64,000 nt of DNA from Jeotgalibacillus marinus (GTDB taxonomy: Bacteria > Bacillota > Bacilli > Bacillales > Jeotgalibacillaceae), in contig NZ_JBFMIA010000002.1 of assembly GCF_040801915.1 (NCBI RefSeq), positions 124,001 through 188,000 of the forward strand, written 5' to 3'. Each line of letters starts with the position of its first letter. Position 1 is the first letter of the stretch. A model generated the notes under the pieces. It made no database searches. It had not been told where the DNA came from and saw only the letters and a program-made list of their open reading frames with translations. Shown here piece after piece: positions 1 through 8,974 of this stretch. The translations under genes and the position numbers were made by a program.

Positions 1-135
1 TTGTGTGAAACGAAGATCGTATTTATGAATTTCATCTCCATTGTGTCCTGATGTCACGCCTACAAGTCGTACATACGGTGCTACTACTTTTGTGTGATCT
101 AAGTTAAAGCTTTCTACATTCATTTTTTTCGTCAT
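1..135 (-). CDS. luxS: S-ribosylhomocysteine lyase LuxS (N-terminal part, cut by window edge)
   Basis: Only the first 45 codons are present; the gene runs off the left edge. The N-terminus (MTKKMNVESFNLDH, then APYVRLVGV) matches LuxS of alkaliphilic Bacillus relatives as I remember them. LuxS cleaves S-ribosylhomocysteine to homocysteine and the autoinducer-2 precursor. The ATG at 135 is preceded by a GGGGAG site at good spacing; an internal ATG at codon 5 is a weaker alternative. It follows yrrT on the same strand with a 113-bp gap, so both may serve the same homocysteine salvage route. Confidence 0.88.
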   Translation of the reverse strand, partial: MTKKMNVESFNLDHTKVVAPYVRLVGVTSGHNGDEIHKYDLRFTQ

Positions 136-248
136 GTTTGGTATCTCCCCTTTATGCAAATTTAATCTAATTACTTTTATCTCCATGCTTCATTTATATG
201 CTGTACAGATACTATGTGTAAGTAAGTTGTTACCTGGCCAATTTTCTT

Positions 249-890
249 TTAAGCTTGTTTTTTCCCGTGAATTAACCAGACGTAATCGTTCAATTGTGAA
301 AATGAGATCAAAAAACCTGCATCCTCAAACAATTTTTGCATGATCTGCTTTGTCGTATAGAATTCACGTTTTAAATCTTCAAGAAGGTTGTTGAAGCCCT
401 GTTTTTTGACTTTTTCCCATTGTTTTTGACGCGCTTCATCATTTTCAAACATCGTATCCGCAAATACCACTTGCCCATTCGGGGATAAAATCTTTGCGTA
501 TTGATTAACCGCTTGCGCTTTTTCCTCATCCGTTAAATGGTGAAAAGCGTATGTGCTGACCAATGTGTCAATCGGCTTTTCAGGCAAAGGAAAATGATTA
601 AAGTCTCCATCCACCACCGAAAGATCAGGAAAACGTGTTTGTGTTCGTGCTCTCATCGCTGCATTTGGTTCAACACCCACAACATCTAATTTTTTTTGTA
701 AAAGCTTCTCTGTTAAATTTCCCGTGCCAACCCCAAACTCAACTGTTAATCCTTGAGAACGATCAGCTACTTGTTGCAATATATCATCGTAGCCTGCAAA
801 AACTTCACGATATTCTTCGTCTTTGCCGCTTACGGAATCATCATACGAATCTATCCATTCATCAAATATCCCTACAAATTCGCGCCCCAC
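249..890 (-). CDS. yrrT: class I SAM-dependent methyltransferase, YrrT-like
   Basis: 213 residues with a Rossmann methyltransferase fold; the SAM-binding motif I is VEFGVGTGNL near residue 50. The sequence closely resembles B. subtilis YrrT, whose gene heads an operon for methionine-to-cysteine conversion; its methyl acceptor is not established. I place the start at the GTG at 890 because GGAG lies 10 bases upstream and the protein then begins MGREF as in YrrT. An upstream GTG at 899 would overlap the ribosome binding site. It sits just upstream of luxS on the same strand, which fits a SAM-recycling role. Confidence 0.82.
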   Translation of the reverse strand: MGREFVGIFDEWIDSYDDSVSGKDEEYREVFAGYDDILQQVADRSQGLTVEFGVGTGNLTEKLLQKKLDVVGVEPNAAMRARTQTRFPDLSVVDGDFNHFPLPEKPIDTLVSTYAFHHLTDEEKAQAVNQYAKILSPNGQVVFADTMFENDEARQKQWEKVKKQGFNNLLEDLKREFYTTKQIMQKLFEDAGFLISFSQLNDYVWLIHGKKQA

Positions 891-1017
891 TTTAAGCACA
901 CTCCATTCAATCTAAAGTATTCTTACCAGTATACTCGGAATAATGTAGGTCGGTGATTATTTTAACAAAAAATGAGCATATCTGTCACGTTTTTTGTTTT
1001 TTGACAGACACACTCTT

Positions 1018-1185
1018 TTATAAATAACGTTCTAGATCATCATAGTTCTCTTCTTCAAAAACACAACCCTCTCCCAACTCCAAAATCTCAGCACCTGTAA
1101 GAGCCAATAAAATGGGTGAATGGGTTGCAATTATAAATCGAGAGATAAATCTTTGAAAGAAACTGATAGTAAATAATTCATGGTG
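1018..1185 (-). pseudogene. C-terminal remnant of an AAA-family ATPase
   Basis: Reading the minus strand gives FIIATHSPILLALTGAEILE, then a run ending ERYL and a stop. The ATHSPIL signature with the following GAEI segment is typical of the C-terminal part of small AAA/ABC-like ATPases. No Walker A or start codon is left: the frame is open for only about 55 codons and lacks the usual final segment. I read it as a decayed gene. The frame is clear; the family is recalled from memory. Confidence 0.55.
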
Positions 1186-1200
1186 GCAAGTTCCTGCTAG

Positions 1201-2121
1201 TTACATTTCAAACTTTGATGGATGACATGCCTTTACAGTTAAAAAGCTTCTCCACTCTTTTTTTGCTTGCTCCCATTCGAGCGGATACTGCCCCCACTCC
1301 CAACTCGGCTCCCAGTACCCATCTTTGGTTAATTGCTCAGCCAACCAATATGCATTCTCTTCTACAATTTCTTCTAATTCATTGTATAGAGGAGAGCTCG
1401 TTTGATTAATGATTGCAACTGGTTGAAGTCCATAACCTAACCACTGTTCGGGTGTAAGAGTGAAAATATTGTCTAGATTTTGCTTCATTTTCTCAATTAT
1501 TCGTTGTTTAATTTCATTGTCGTCCGTCAGTTCTGCTAAACGATAGTAGCACTGGACCTCGTGCGTTTCCCAATCAGTCATTTCATCCCAGCGCTTCATC
1601 ACCATCAATTGAGATTTCTCAATCAAATCCTGTGGCACATAATCACGGTAAAAATGAAAATAACCAACAATTTCAGCTGCAGGGTTTCCAGGTGTTTTTT
1701 CGAATCCTGTCTCCCCTGTTTCTTCATTCACATTCCACCAAGGTGCACGAGGCACATTATTGATCGTTACAGGTACAATCGGCCATTTTTTATGAACAGA
1801 ATCAAATTGTAGACTCAAGTAATCAAGCGCTTTTTTCACCATTGGATGGTCTCCTCTAACAGGAAGTTGCACTAAATATTGAAGCGCTACAGTTGTATTT
1901 AACACGGATGAGTCCAGCAATCGACTATCGGGTTCTAATGCGCGCCCAAAGCCACCATCTTGATTTTGGAACGCTTGAAGCGCTTGAATCACCTCTTCAT
2001 ACGAACCTTCCCCTTGGCGATAAAGGTGGAATGCGCGATCCACCTCTCTTGCATCACGCTGAAGAAATAAATGAATGGCTGTAATTTGTTTTGTTGATAA
2101 ATGCTTCGTTAATACGTTCAT
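1201..2121 (-). CDS. alpha/alpha-toroid protein, prenyltransferase/squalene-cyclase-like repeat
   Basis: 306 residues. Near residue 52 is QNQDGGFGRALEPD, the QW-type motif of terpene cyclase and prenyltransferase toroids. The C-terminal third is rich in Trp (GYWEPSWEWGQYP). No DxDD or zinc-site signature of an active cyclase or transferase is evident, so the fold is supported but the activity is not. The ATG follows AGGAGGCGAGACG. It is a single gene with no operon partner. Homologues in Bacilli are usually annotated only as hypothetical or prenyltransferase-like. Confidence 0.7.
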   Translation of the reverse strand: MNVLTKHLSTKQITAIHLFLQRDAREVDRAFHLYRQGEGSYEEVIQALQAFQNQDGGFGRALEPDSRLLDSSVLNTTVALQYLVQLPVRGDHPMVKKALDYLSLQFDSVHKKWPIVPVTINNVPRAPWWNVNEETGETGFEKTPGNPAAEIVGYFHFYRDYVPQDLIEKSQLMVMKRWDEMTDWETHEVQCYYRLAELTDDNEIKQRIIEKMKQNLDNIFTLTPEQWLGYGLQPVAIINQTSSPLYNELEEIVEENAYWLAEQLTKDGYWEPSWEWGQYPLEWEQAKKEWRSFLTVKACHPSKFEM

Positions 2122-2227
2122 CGTCTCGCCTCCTACCTAGTTTAATTCGAGAACAATCATTAAAATCCTTTTTCTAAATAGGTCGATCTATATGTAATTT
2201 CATAAGACATAAATTGGGTGTGTAATG

Positions 2228-2267
2228 AGAAAAAACCATCAAAGAATCACAAAGATTCTTGATGGTT
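2228..2267 (-). terminator. Rho-independent terminator of the ywiB-argS unit
   Basis: Stem AACCATCA-AGAATC paired with GATTCT-TGATGGTT, followed on the minus strand by a run of six T. It lies about 240 bp after the argS stop, with the structured repeats between stop codon and terminator. Confidence 0.8.
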
Positions 2268-2283
2268 CTAATTGGTTAATCGC

Positions 2284-2506
2284 ACCTCGAGTCATAAGTC
2301 ACTTCCCTGTGGTGGTAAAGTACGCCCTCCTCGGGAACTGCCTTATGCTTGTCGGAGCTAAACGAGCCGCTTATGCTTTTGTTTCGTCTAGCTCCAGCGG
2401 CTAGCTCCTCGAGTCATAAGTCACTTCCCTGTGGTGGTAAAGTACGCCCTCCTCGGGAATTGCCTTATGCTTGTCGGAGCTAAACGAGCCGCTTCCGCTT
2501 TTGTGA
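2284..2506 (-). repeat. structured 3'-UTR repeat, cluster 1 (two units)
   Basis: Two tandem units of about 110 bp begin right after the argS stop codon and read in the argS direction. Each has an outer stem (AGCGGCT with AGCCGCT), then AGCTCC with GGAGCT, and an inner stem CATAAG...CTTATG extended by a CC-rich/GG-rich part around a loop containing CTTTACCACCACA. The second unit ends early, before its right outer arm. Related units occur at 8975-9290 and 29080-29315. Confidence 0.9.
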
Positions 2507-4177
2507 TTACATTTTATTGGGAGCTTCAACACTAATTAGTTTTAAAGCATTCTTTATCGTTTGACGGACTGCTTCGATCAGTTTCAAGCGAGCTTTTGTG
2601 CGTTCTGGAGATTCTGCATCCAATACTTTGTTGGCATTGTAAAAGCTATGGAAAGCAGATGCGAGTTCATTGATGTAGGTTGCGATTCGGTGCGGTGTGC
2701 GCATTTCTGCTGCATCGCTTATGGTTTGCGGGAAATCACCTAGTTTTTTCAGCAAGTCTACTTCTTTTTCAGATCCGATCAATGAAAGATCTGCATCGCT
2801 TTTAAGATCAATGCCTTGTTCTTCAGCTTGGCGAAGGATGCTGCAAATGCGAGCGTGTGCATATTGAGCATAATAAACTGGATTTTCATTTGATTGAGAA
2901 ACCGCTAAATCTAAATCAAAATCCATATGAGAATCTCCACTACGCATTGCGAAGAAATAACGAACTGCATCTAAGCCAACTTCGTCAACGAGTTCTCGCA
3001 TTGTGACAGCTTTACCTGTGCGTTTACTCATCTTCATTTTTTCTCCATCTTTATACAGCTGAACCATTTGAATCACCGCAACTTCAAGGTCTTCACGCTT
3101 GTAACCAAGTGCTTCAACAGCCGCTTTCATTCGTGGAATATAGCCGTGATGATCCGCTCCCCAAATGTTAATGACTTTATCAAATCCACGTTCAAATTTA
3201 TCACGGTGGTACGCTAAGTCAGGTGTTAAGTACGTATATGAGCCATCGTTTTTAATTAGTACGCGGTTTTTATCATCACCAAGTTCGGTTGAACGGAACC
3301 ATGTCGCCGCATCTTCTTCATATACGTGGCCACGTTCTTTTAACACATCAAGCGCTGCATCAATTTTCCCGCTTTTATAAAGAGACGTTTCTGAGAACCA
3401 TACATTAAATGGCACTCGGAACGCTTCAAGATCATCTTGTAACTTTTTAAGTTCGTATTTCAACCCGTACTCACGGAAAAATTCATAACGCTCTTCTTCT
3501 GTTGTGTTAACATACTTATCGCCATATTCTTCAGCTAAGTTGTTAGCGATACCGATGATGTCTGCACCATGATATCCGTCTTCAGGCATGGTTTTTTGAA
3601 GGTTGAGAGCTTGGAAGTATCTTGCTTCCACCGACAATGCGAGGTTATGAATTTGGTTACCCGCGTCGTTAATATAATACTCCCTTGACACCTCATAGCC
3701 TGCTTTTGAAAGTACATTACAAAGCGCATCGCCAACCGCAGCACCGCGCGCATGACCGAGATGAAGGTCGCCTGTAGGATTAGCTGAAACAAATTCGACT
3801 TGAACTTTTTGCCCCGCTCCAACCTGTGACTCGCCATACTGGTCACCTGCTTGAAGGATCGTTTTGATCAAATCATTTAGGTAAGCATTATCCATGTAAA
3901 AATTAATGAATCCAGGTCCCGCAATATCAATTTTTTTGATCGAAGCTTTTGACGAATCAAAGTATTCAACAATACCCTCAGCAATGACGCGTGGAGCTTT
4001 TTTTGCAATACGAGCAAGCTGCATCGCCATATTGGTTGAGAAATCACCGTTTGCTTTATCTTTTGGTGTTTCTAAAACGACTTCAGGAAGCTGCTCTTCT
4101 GTTGCCAGCCCTGCTTTGATAACTGCCGCTTTAATTTCTTGCTTTAAATTTTCCTGCACATAGGAAACAATCGTCAT
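2507..4177 (-). CDS. argS: arginyl-tRNA synthetase
   Basis: 556 residues, the usual bacterial ArgRS length. It charges tRNA-Arg in the cytosol. The class I signature is present: HLGH at residues 139-142 within NPTGDLHLGHARG, and a KMSK loop in GEKMKMSKRTGKAV. The N-terminal additional domain (GDFSTNMA) and C-terminal anticodon-binding region are also present. AAGGAGG precedes the ATG. The gene starts 2 bp after the ywiB stop, so the two are translated from one message, as in B. subtilis. Confidence 0.97.
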   Translation of the reverse strand: MTIVSYVQENLKQEIKAAVIKAGLATEEQLPEVVLETPKDKANGDFSTNMAMQLARIAKKAPRVIAEGIVEYFDSSKASIKKIDIAGPGFINFYMDNAYLNDLIKTILQAGDQYGESQVGAGQKVQVEFVSANPTGDLHLGHARGAAVGDALCNVLSKAGYEVSREYYINDAGNQIHNLALSVEARYFQALNLQKTMPEDGYHGADIIGIANNLAEEYGDKYVNTTEEERYEFFREYGLKYELKKLQDDLEAFRVPFNVWFSETSLYKSGKIDAALDVLKERGHVYEEDAATWFRSTELGDDKNRVLIKNDGSYTYLTPDLAYHRDKFERGFDKVINIWGADHHGYIPRMKAAVEALGYKREDLEVAVIQMVQLYKDGEKMKMSKRTGKAVTMRELVDEVGLDAVRYFFAMRSGDSHMDFDLDLAVSQSNENPVYYAQYAHARICSILRQAEEQGIDLKSDADLSLIGSEKEVDLLKKLGDFPQTISDAAEMRTPHRIATYINELASAFHSFYNANKVLDAESPERTKARLKLIEAVRQTIKNALKLISVEAPNKM

Positions 4178-4179
4178 AA

Positions 4180-4608
4180 TTAAGTAACCTCCTTATATTC
4201 AATGGTCATCGCATAGGTGCCAACTGATTCCCCATCCATTTCAAGTCCATAGGAAACATGAAAGCATCCAGGCTCTTTTGCAGGGGTGCGATGTATGTAT
4301 TTTGTTGTATTAGTTATGAGAGAAATTGTGCCGTATTCACTGTCGTAGGAGCACATCATAGACTCTCCTAAACGAAAAGCAAGTCGCATTTTAAGTGCTC
4401 CACTGCGTAAAATCACAGCTTGGTCTTCTTCCATTTTTACAACCGTGCGAATCGTTCCTTCTTCTTGTGCTTCTTCATACTTTAAATAATCTATATTATT
4501 TTTTGTAATCCATTCACCTGATGAGGTTAGTGTCAACTCTTCTTTTGAACCGTCTGGTTGTGTGATCACGCTTGTTAATGTGATGCTCACCGGAGTTGAG
4601 TTTTCCAC
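4180..4608 (-). CDS. ywiB: DUF1934 beta-barrel protein YwiB
   Basis: 142 residues, the length of B. subtilis YwiB. The function is unknown; the fold is a small lipocalin-like beta barrel. The characteristic core is RTVVKMEEDQAVILRSGALKMRLAF. I chose the GTG at 4608 because AAAGGAG lies 8 bases upstream; the frame stays open upstream to 4830 but that extension crosses the promoter and has no site of its own. It is immediately followed by argS. Confidence 0.85.
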   Translation of the reverse strand: MENSTPVSITLTSVITQPDGSKEELTLTSSGEWITKNNIDYLKYEEAQEEGTIRTVVKMEEDQAVILRSGALKMRLAFRLGESMMCSYDSEYGTISLITNTTKYIHRTPAKEPGCFHVSYGLEMDGESVGTYAMTIEYKEVT

Positions 4609-4683
4609 ATTATTCACTCCTTTAGCCATTTGTAATCTATTATAAATGGGAGATCCATACTTATCGTAATTTGTAACCTTACT

Positions 4684-4712
4684 ATTATAGAAATGTTTGT
4701 GGCAAAATGCAA
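4684..4712 (-). promoter_or_regulatory. candidate sigma-A promoter for ywiB-argS
   Basis: On the minus strand TTGCAT is followed after 17 bases by a consensus TATAAT, about 75 bp before the ywiB start and downstream of the speB terminator. The -10 is perfect and the -35 is weak. Confidence 0.55.
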
Positions 4713-4833
4713 TGGCTGCTGTGGTTGTGTCGATCGTTCTGTACTTCGATTGTGACCTTCTGCTTTTCATCAACAATATACAGCCTTTCGACATATTTTT
4801 CTCTCCGCCCCCACGACTACGACTCAACAAGAC

Positions 4834-4863
4834 GCAAAAACTGCCGGACTCTTTATCCGGCAG
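4834..4863 (-). terminator. terminator of the speE-speB operon
   Basis: Stem CTGCCGGA/TCCGGCAG with a 7-base loop and a T-run on the minus strand, 13 bp after the speB stop. Confidence 0.88.
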
Positions 4864-4875
4864 CTAACTTAAACC

Positions 4876-5748
4876 TTATTTTACCCATCCAAGAATCATT
4901 TCACGCATCAGTTTGCTTGCTGTGTTTGCTGTTTGCTCGGAGTGGTCATAGATTGGTGCAACTTCAACAAGATCTGCTCCAACTACATTTACATCTGAAC
5001 CCGCAATTGCGTGAATCGAAGCAAGAAGTTCGCGTGATGTGATCCCACCTGCGTCAACTGTGCCTGTTCCCGGTGCATGAGCCGGGTCTAGTACATCAAT
5101 ATCAATCGTAACATAGACTGGGCGCCCTGCTAACTTAGGCAAGATTTCCTTTAATGGCTCTAGCACTTCAAATTTTGAAATATGCATGCCCTTTTCTTTT
5201 GCCCAGTCAAACTCTTCTTTCATTCCTGAACGAATCCCAAAGGAATACACATTTTTCGGTCCAATGTGTTCCGCAATTTTACGGATTGGTGTTGAGTGAG
5301 AAAGCGGCTCTCCTTCATAATCCACTCGAAGATCGGTATGCGCATCCATGTGAATGATAGCTAAATCTGGGTATTTTTTCGCAACAGCTTTCATCACTGG
5401 CCATGACACGAGATGCTCTCCACCCATACCAAGTGGAAATTTATCATCCGCCATCAAGCCATCTATATAGTGCTCGATCAACTCAATGCTTTTATATGGA
5501 TTTCCAAATGGCAATGGAATATCACCTGCATCAAAATACTTAACGTCTTCCAATTCGCGATCTAAATAAGGGCTATACTCTTCAAGCCCAATCGACACCT
5601 CGCGAATACGAGACGGCCCAAAACGTGAACCTGGTCGATAGCTAACCGTCCAATCCATCGGCATACCGTAGATCACTGTACTACTTTTCTCGTAAGATGG
5701 GTGACTTTTAATAAATACATTTCCTGAATAAGCTTCGTCAAAACGCAC
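4876..5748 (-). CDS. speB: agmatinase (agmatine ureohydrolase)
   Basis: 290 residues of the arginase/agmatinase superfamily. It hydrolyses agmatine to putrescine and urea, which feeds spermidine synthase. Manganese-binding motifs are visible: GGEH, HMDAHTDLR and TIDIDVLDPAHAPGTG. The start is GTG with AGGAGG seven bases upstream. It lies 12 bp after speE in the order speE-speB, and a terminator follows directly. Confidence 0.95.
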   Translation of the reverse strand: MRFDEAYSGNVFIKSHPSYEKSSTVIYGMPMDWTVSYRPGSRFGPSRIREVSIGLEEYSPYLDRELEDVKYFDAGDIPLPFGNPYKSIELIEHYIDGLMADDKFPLGMGGEHLVSWPVMKAVAKKYPDLAIIHMDAHTDLRVDYEGEPLSHSTPIRKIAEHIGPKNVYSFGIRSGMKEEFDWAKEKGMHISKFEVLEPLKEILPKLAGRPVYVTIDIDVLDPAHAPGTGTVDAGGITSRELLASIHAIAGSDVNVVGADLVEVAPIYDHSEQTANTASKLMREMILGWVK

Positions 5749-5760
5749 TGATAAAGCCTC

Positions 5761-6591
5761 CTATTCCGTTAAATCTTTAACGAATTTTGGTAGTACGAAT
5801 GAAGCGTAGTGCAGCTCTTCCGTATAGTATTTCGTATCGATTTCATGGAAACGCTCTTCAGCTATTTTAAGCGGATCATGCTTTTTTGAACCTAACGTAA
5901 ACGCCCAAAGTCCGCTTGGATACGTTGGGATATTTGCTGTATAAAGGCGCGTAATAGGGAAAATTTCTTTCACGTCACTCATTACTTGTTTGATCAAATC
6001 TCCTTTAAACCAAGGATTGTCCGATTGAGCAACAAAGATTCCATCCTCTTTCAAAGCTTTTGATATGCCTGAATAGAAACCTTTTGTAAATAAGTTAACT
6101 GCTGGTCCAACAGGCTCCGTTGAATCAACCATGATTACATCGTAAATATTCTCACTTTCTGCAATGTGCATAAAACCGTCTCCCACAACGACTTCTACAC
6201 GTGCATCTTCTAGATCACCAGCGATTTCAGGTAAATATTTTTTTGAGTACTCGATTACTTTACCGTCAATTTCAACAAGTGTTGCCTTTTTCACAGATGG
6301 GTGCTTTAGCACTTCTCGTATCACACCACCATCTCCGCCTCCAACGACAAGAACGTTTTCAGGATTCGGGTGAGTGAATAACGGTACATGTGCCACCATT
6401 TCATGATAGACAAACTCATCACGCTGAGACGTCATAACCATGCCATCCAACAAGAGCATGTTACCCCATTCAGGTGTTTCAACCATTTCAAGGTGTTGAA
6501 AATCTGTTTTTTCTGTGTGAAGCGTTTTGTTAATTTTCATTGTAATACCGAAATTTTCTGTTTGCTTTTCAGTGAACCATAATCCTGCCAC
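5761..6591 (-). CDS. speE: spermidine synthase
   Basis: 276 residues with this start, equal to B. subtilis SpeE. It transfers aminopropyl from decarboxylated SAM to putrescine. The cofactor site VLVVGGGDGGVIREVLKH and the catalytic-region motif DVIMVDSTEPVGPA are intact. I use the GTG at 6591, seven bases after AAAGGAG; the ATG at 6597 is only one base from that site and is an unlikely start. It is the first gene of the speE-speB unit and is divergent from pbpG. Confidence 0.94.
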   Translation of the reverse strand: MAGLWFTEKQTENFGITMKINKTLHTEKTDFQHLEMVETPEWGNMLLLDGMVMTSQRDEFVYHEMVAHVPLFTHPNPENVLVVGGGDGGVIREVLKHPSVKKATLVEIDGKVIEYSKKYLPEIAGDLEDARVEVVVGDGFMHIAESENIYDVIMVDSTEPVGPAVNLFTKGFYSGISKALKEDGIFVAQSDNPWFKGDLIKQVMSDVKEIFPITRLYTANIPTYPSGLWAFTLGSKKHDPLKIAEERFHEIDTKYYTEELHYASFVLPKFVKDLTE

Positions 6592-6891
6592 GTTCATTCT
6601 CCTTTGTAAAAATCTATTTTAAATGGTCATTTTCTATTTTCCGATGTTGTTAGAAACAAGTTAATACCACTTAAGCATTGTTTTCCACATCATTCAAATT
6701 AATAACACACACGAGAAAATTATAGAGATAAATACAGGAAATTCAAGAGATATTTCGTGAAAAATTTACCCTTCCTTGTTTTACCTTACCCAAGCAGCAT
6801 AGAGCTATCCAAAAGCTTTCAAGCGTTTCGTTTAAAATCTTCCCTATCCGCTCATACTAATCAATAAAAGACATCTGGAAGTGGGGAAATT

Positions 6892-8967
6892 ATGGGTAGA
6901 TTGGAAAGGAGAAAAAAACGCAAATGGGTTCGAGTACTTCGCTATAGTTTACTATCGACCGTTGTGTTCGTTGGACTTTGGAGTGTACTTGCTGTTGGTC
7001 TCTATTTTTATGCCAAAACAACGGGCCCCCCGTCTGTTGCAGTGAGCCAATCAACACTCATTTATTCCATTGATGATGAGCCCATTGGTGAACGACATAC
7101 GGGTGAAAAACGATATTGGAAGTCGCTAGATAACATTGCACCAGATTTAATAAATGCAACACTCGCGATTGAAGATCGCAAGTTTTATGATCATAGTGGC
7201 TTTGATTTTAAACGTATTGCAGGAGCTGTGATAGCGGATGTAAAAGCCCTGTCTAAAGTTCAAGGGGCAAGTACGATTTCGCAACAATACGCTCGTAATC
7301 TTTATCTCACCCATGACAAAACGTGGAATCGCAAGCTGAACGAAGCACTTTATACGGTACGACTCGAATGGAACTATGACAAAGAAACGATTTTAGAAGG
7401 CTACTTAAATACGATTTATTACGGGCACAGCTCCTATGGTATTGAAGCTGCGAGCCAATATTATTTCGGAGTCCCCGCTAGTGACCTGACGCTTGCGCAA
7501 TCGGCTTTACTCGCGGGTATTCCAAAATCTCCTTCTGGCTATTCGCCTGTTAACTATTTTGATAATGCAAAGGAACGACAGGAACTAATTTTATCTGCCA
7601 TGGTAACAAACGGCGATATATCACAAGAAACAGCTGATGAGGCAAAAGCTGAGAATCTCGAAATTACAGCACAGCATCCATATACTGCTACAGAGGTCGC
7701 ACCTTTTTTCCAAGACGCGGTGTGGGCCGAGCTTGAAGAGAAGATAGGACTCGATCATTTAAAATACGGCGGCTTAAAAATTTACACAACGCTGGATCTT
7801 GAAAAACAACAAATTGCAGAAAAAGTGATGGAGGAGGTTGTACCAGAGGATTCTGAGATTGAAGTAGGATTTACTGCCCTAGATCCAGAGACAGGTTATG
7901 TAGAGGCTCTGATTGGTGGACGAGATTACGACGCAAGCCCTTTTAACCGAACGACACAAGCCGTTCGTCAACCTGGTTCAACGCTTAAACCATTGCTTTA
8001 TACAGCTGCGCTTGAACATGGTTTTACTCCAGCCACAACGATGCGTAGTGAGCCAACAACGTTTACGTACGATAATGGCAACAGCGAATACTCACCACAA
8101 AACTTTAACCGTAAATTTGCAAATGACACGATTACACTTGCTCAGGCAATCGCAATTTCAGACAATATTTATGCCGTAAAAACTCATCAATTCTTAGGGG
8201 AAAATACGTTGAGTGAGATTGGTCATCGCTTTGGATTGAGTACAGAGATTGACAACCAACCAGCTGCAGCACTTGGAACATCTGAAGTTGTCCCGCTCGA
8301 ATTGATCAACTCGTACAATCTGTTTGCCAATGGCGGGAAACGCACTGAACCTGTTTTTGTGAGACGTGTCGAAACAGCAGACGGGACGGTCATTTATGAG
8401 CATAAAGATGAATCCCAAGAAGTTGTCGATTCAAATGTGGCGTTTGTCATGACGCATATGCTCACAGGAACATTCGATCCTGCTCTAAACGATTATTCAA
8501 CTGTTACGGGAATTACTTTGTTAGATGAAAAGTCCCGCGAATATGGTGCAAAGTCAGGAACAACCGACACTGATCAATGGATGATTGGCTTCTCTCCTTC
8601 TTTAACTGCTGGTATATGGACAGGCTATGATGACAGTCGGGAATTAACATTAAGCGAAGATAAAGCAATCGCTAAATCCGTGTGGATTCGTTTTATGGAG
8701 CGTGCGTTAGAAGGAACGGAAGAAGAGTGGTTTGTGCCACCAGATGGTGTTGTCGCGGTCGATATGGACCCTAACTCTGGATTACTTTCTTCCGATCAAT
8801 GCGAAGGTATGCGCACAGCTTATTTCCTAAATGATACAGAACCCATAGATGCATGCTCAAATGAAGACGAAATTGACCCACCAGGCGAACCAGTTATGAC
8901 ACCAATCGAAGAACCTGAGGCACCTGAGGAAATTGAAGAAGCGGATGGGGATTGGTTAGAAAATTAG
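6892..8967 (+). CDS. pbpG: class A penicillin-binding protein, PbpG-type (PBP2d)
   Basis: 691 residues, the length of B. subtilis PbpG. It is a bifunctional peptidoglycan glycosyltransferase and transpeptidase at the membrane. There is a short basic cytosolic head and one membrane segment (about 16-40). The glycosyltransferase 51 domain has EDRKFYDH (catalytic E94) and GASTISQQ. The transpeptidase domain has STLK at 363-366, SDN at 423-425 and KSG at 554-556. The C-tail is acidic and proline-rich. In B. subtilis the orthologue is made in the forespore and helps spore peptidoglycan synthesis. It is divergent from speE, as in B. subtilis. Confidence 0.95.
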   Translation: MGRLERRKKRKWVRVLRYSLLSTVVFVGLWSVLAVGLYFYAKTTGPPSVAVSQSTLIYSIDDEPIGERHTGEKRYWKSLDNIAPDLINATLAIEDRKFYDHSGFDFKRIAGAVIADVKALSKVQGASTISQQYARNLYLTHDKTWNRKLNEALYTVRLEWNYDKETILEGYLNTIYYGHSSYGIEAASQYYFGVPASDLTLAQSALLAGIPKSPSGYSPVNYFDNAKERQELILSAMVTNGDISQETADEAKAENLEITAQHPYTATEVAPFFQDAVWAELEEKIGLDHLKYGGLKIYTTLDLEKQQIAEKVMEEVVPEDSEIEVGFTALDPETGYVEALIGGRDYDASPFNRTTQAVRQPGSTLKPLLYTAALEHGFTPATTMRSEPTTFTYDNGNSEYSPQNFNRKFANDTITLAQAIAISDNIYAVKTHQFLGENTLSEIGHRFGLSTEIDNQPAAALGTSEVVPLELINSYNLFANGGKRTEPVFVRRVETADGTVIYEHKDESQEVVDSNVAFVMTHMLTGTFDPALNDYSTVTGITLLDEKSREYGAKSGTTDTDQWMIGFSPSLTAGIWTGYDDSRELTLSEDKAIAKSVWIRFMERALEGTEEEWFVPPDGVVAVDMDPNSGLLSSDQCEGMRTAYFLNDTEPIDACSNEDEIDPPGEPVMTPIEEPEAPEEIEEADGDWLEN

Positions 8968-8974
8968 TTTTAAA

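Noticed and set aside
4609..4830. 74-codon N-terminal extension of YwiB
   Set aside because: It crosses a likely promoter, lacks a good start signal, and the GTG at 4608 gives the family length of 142.
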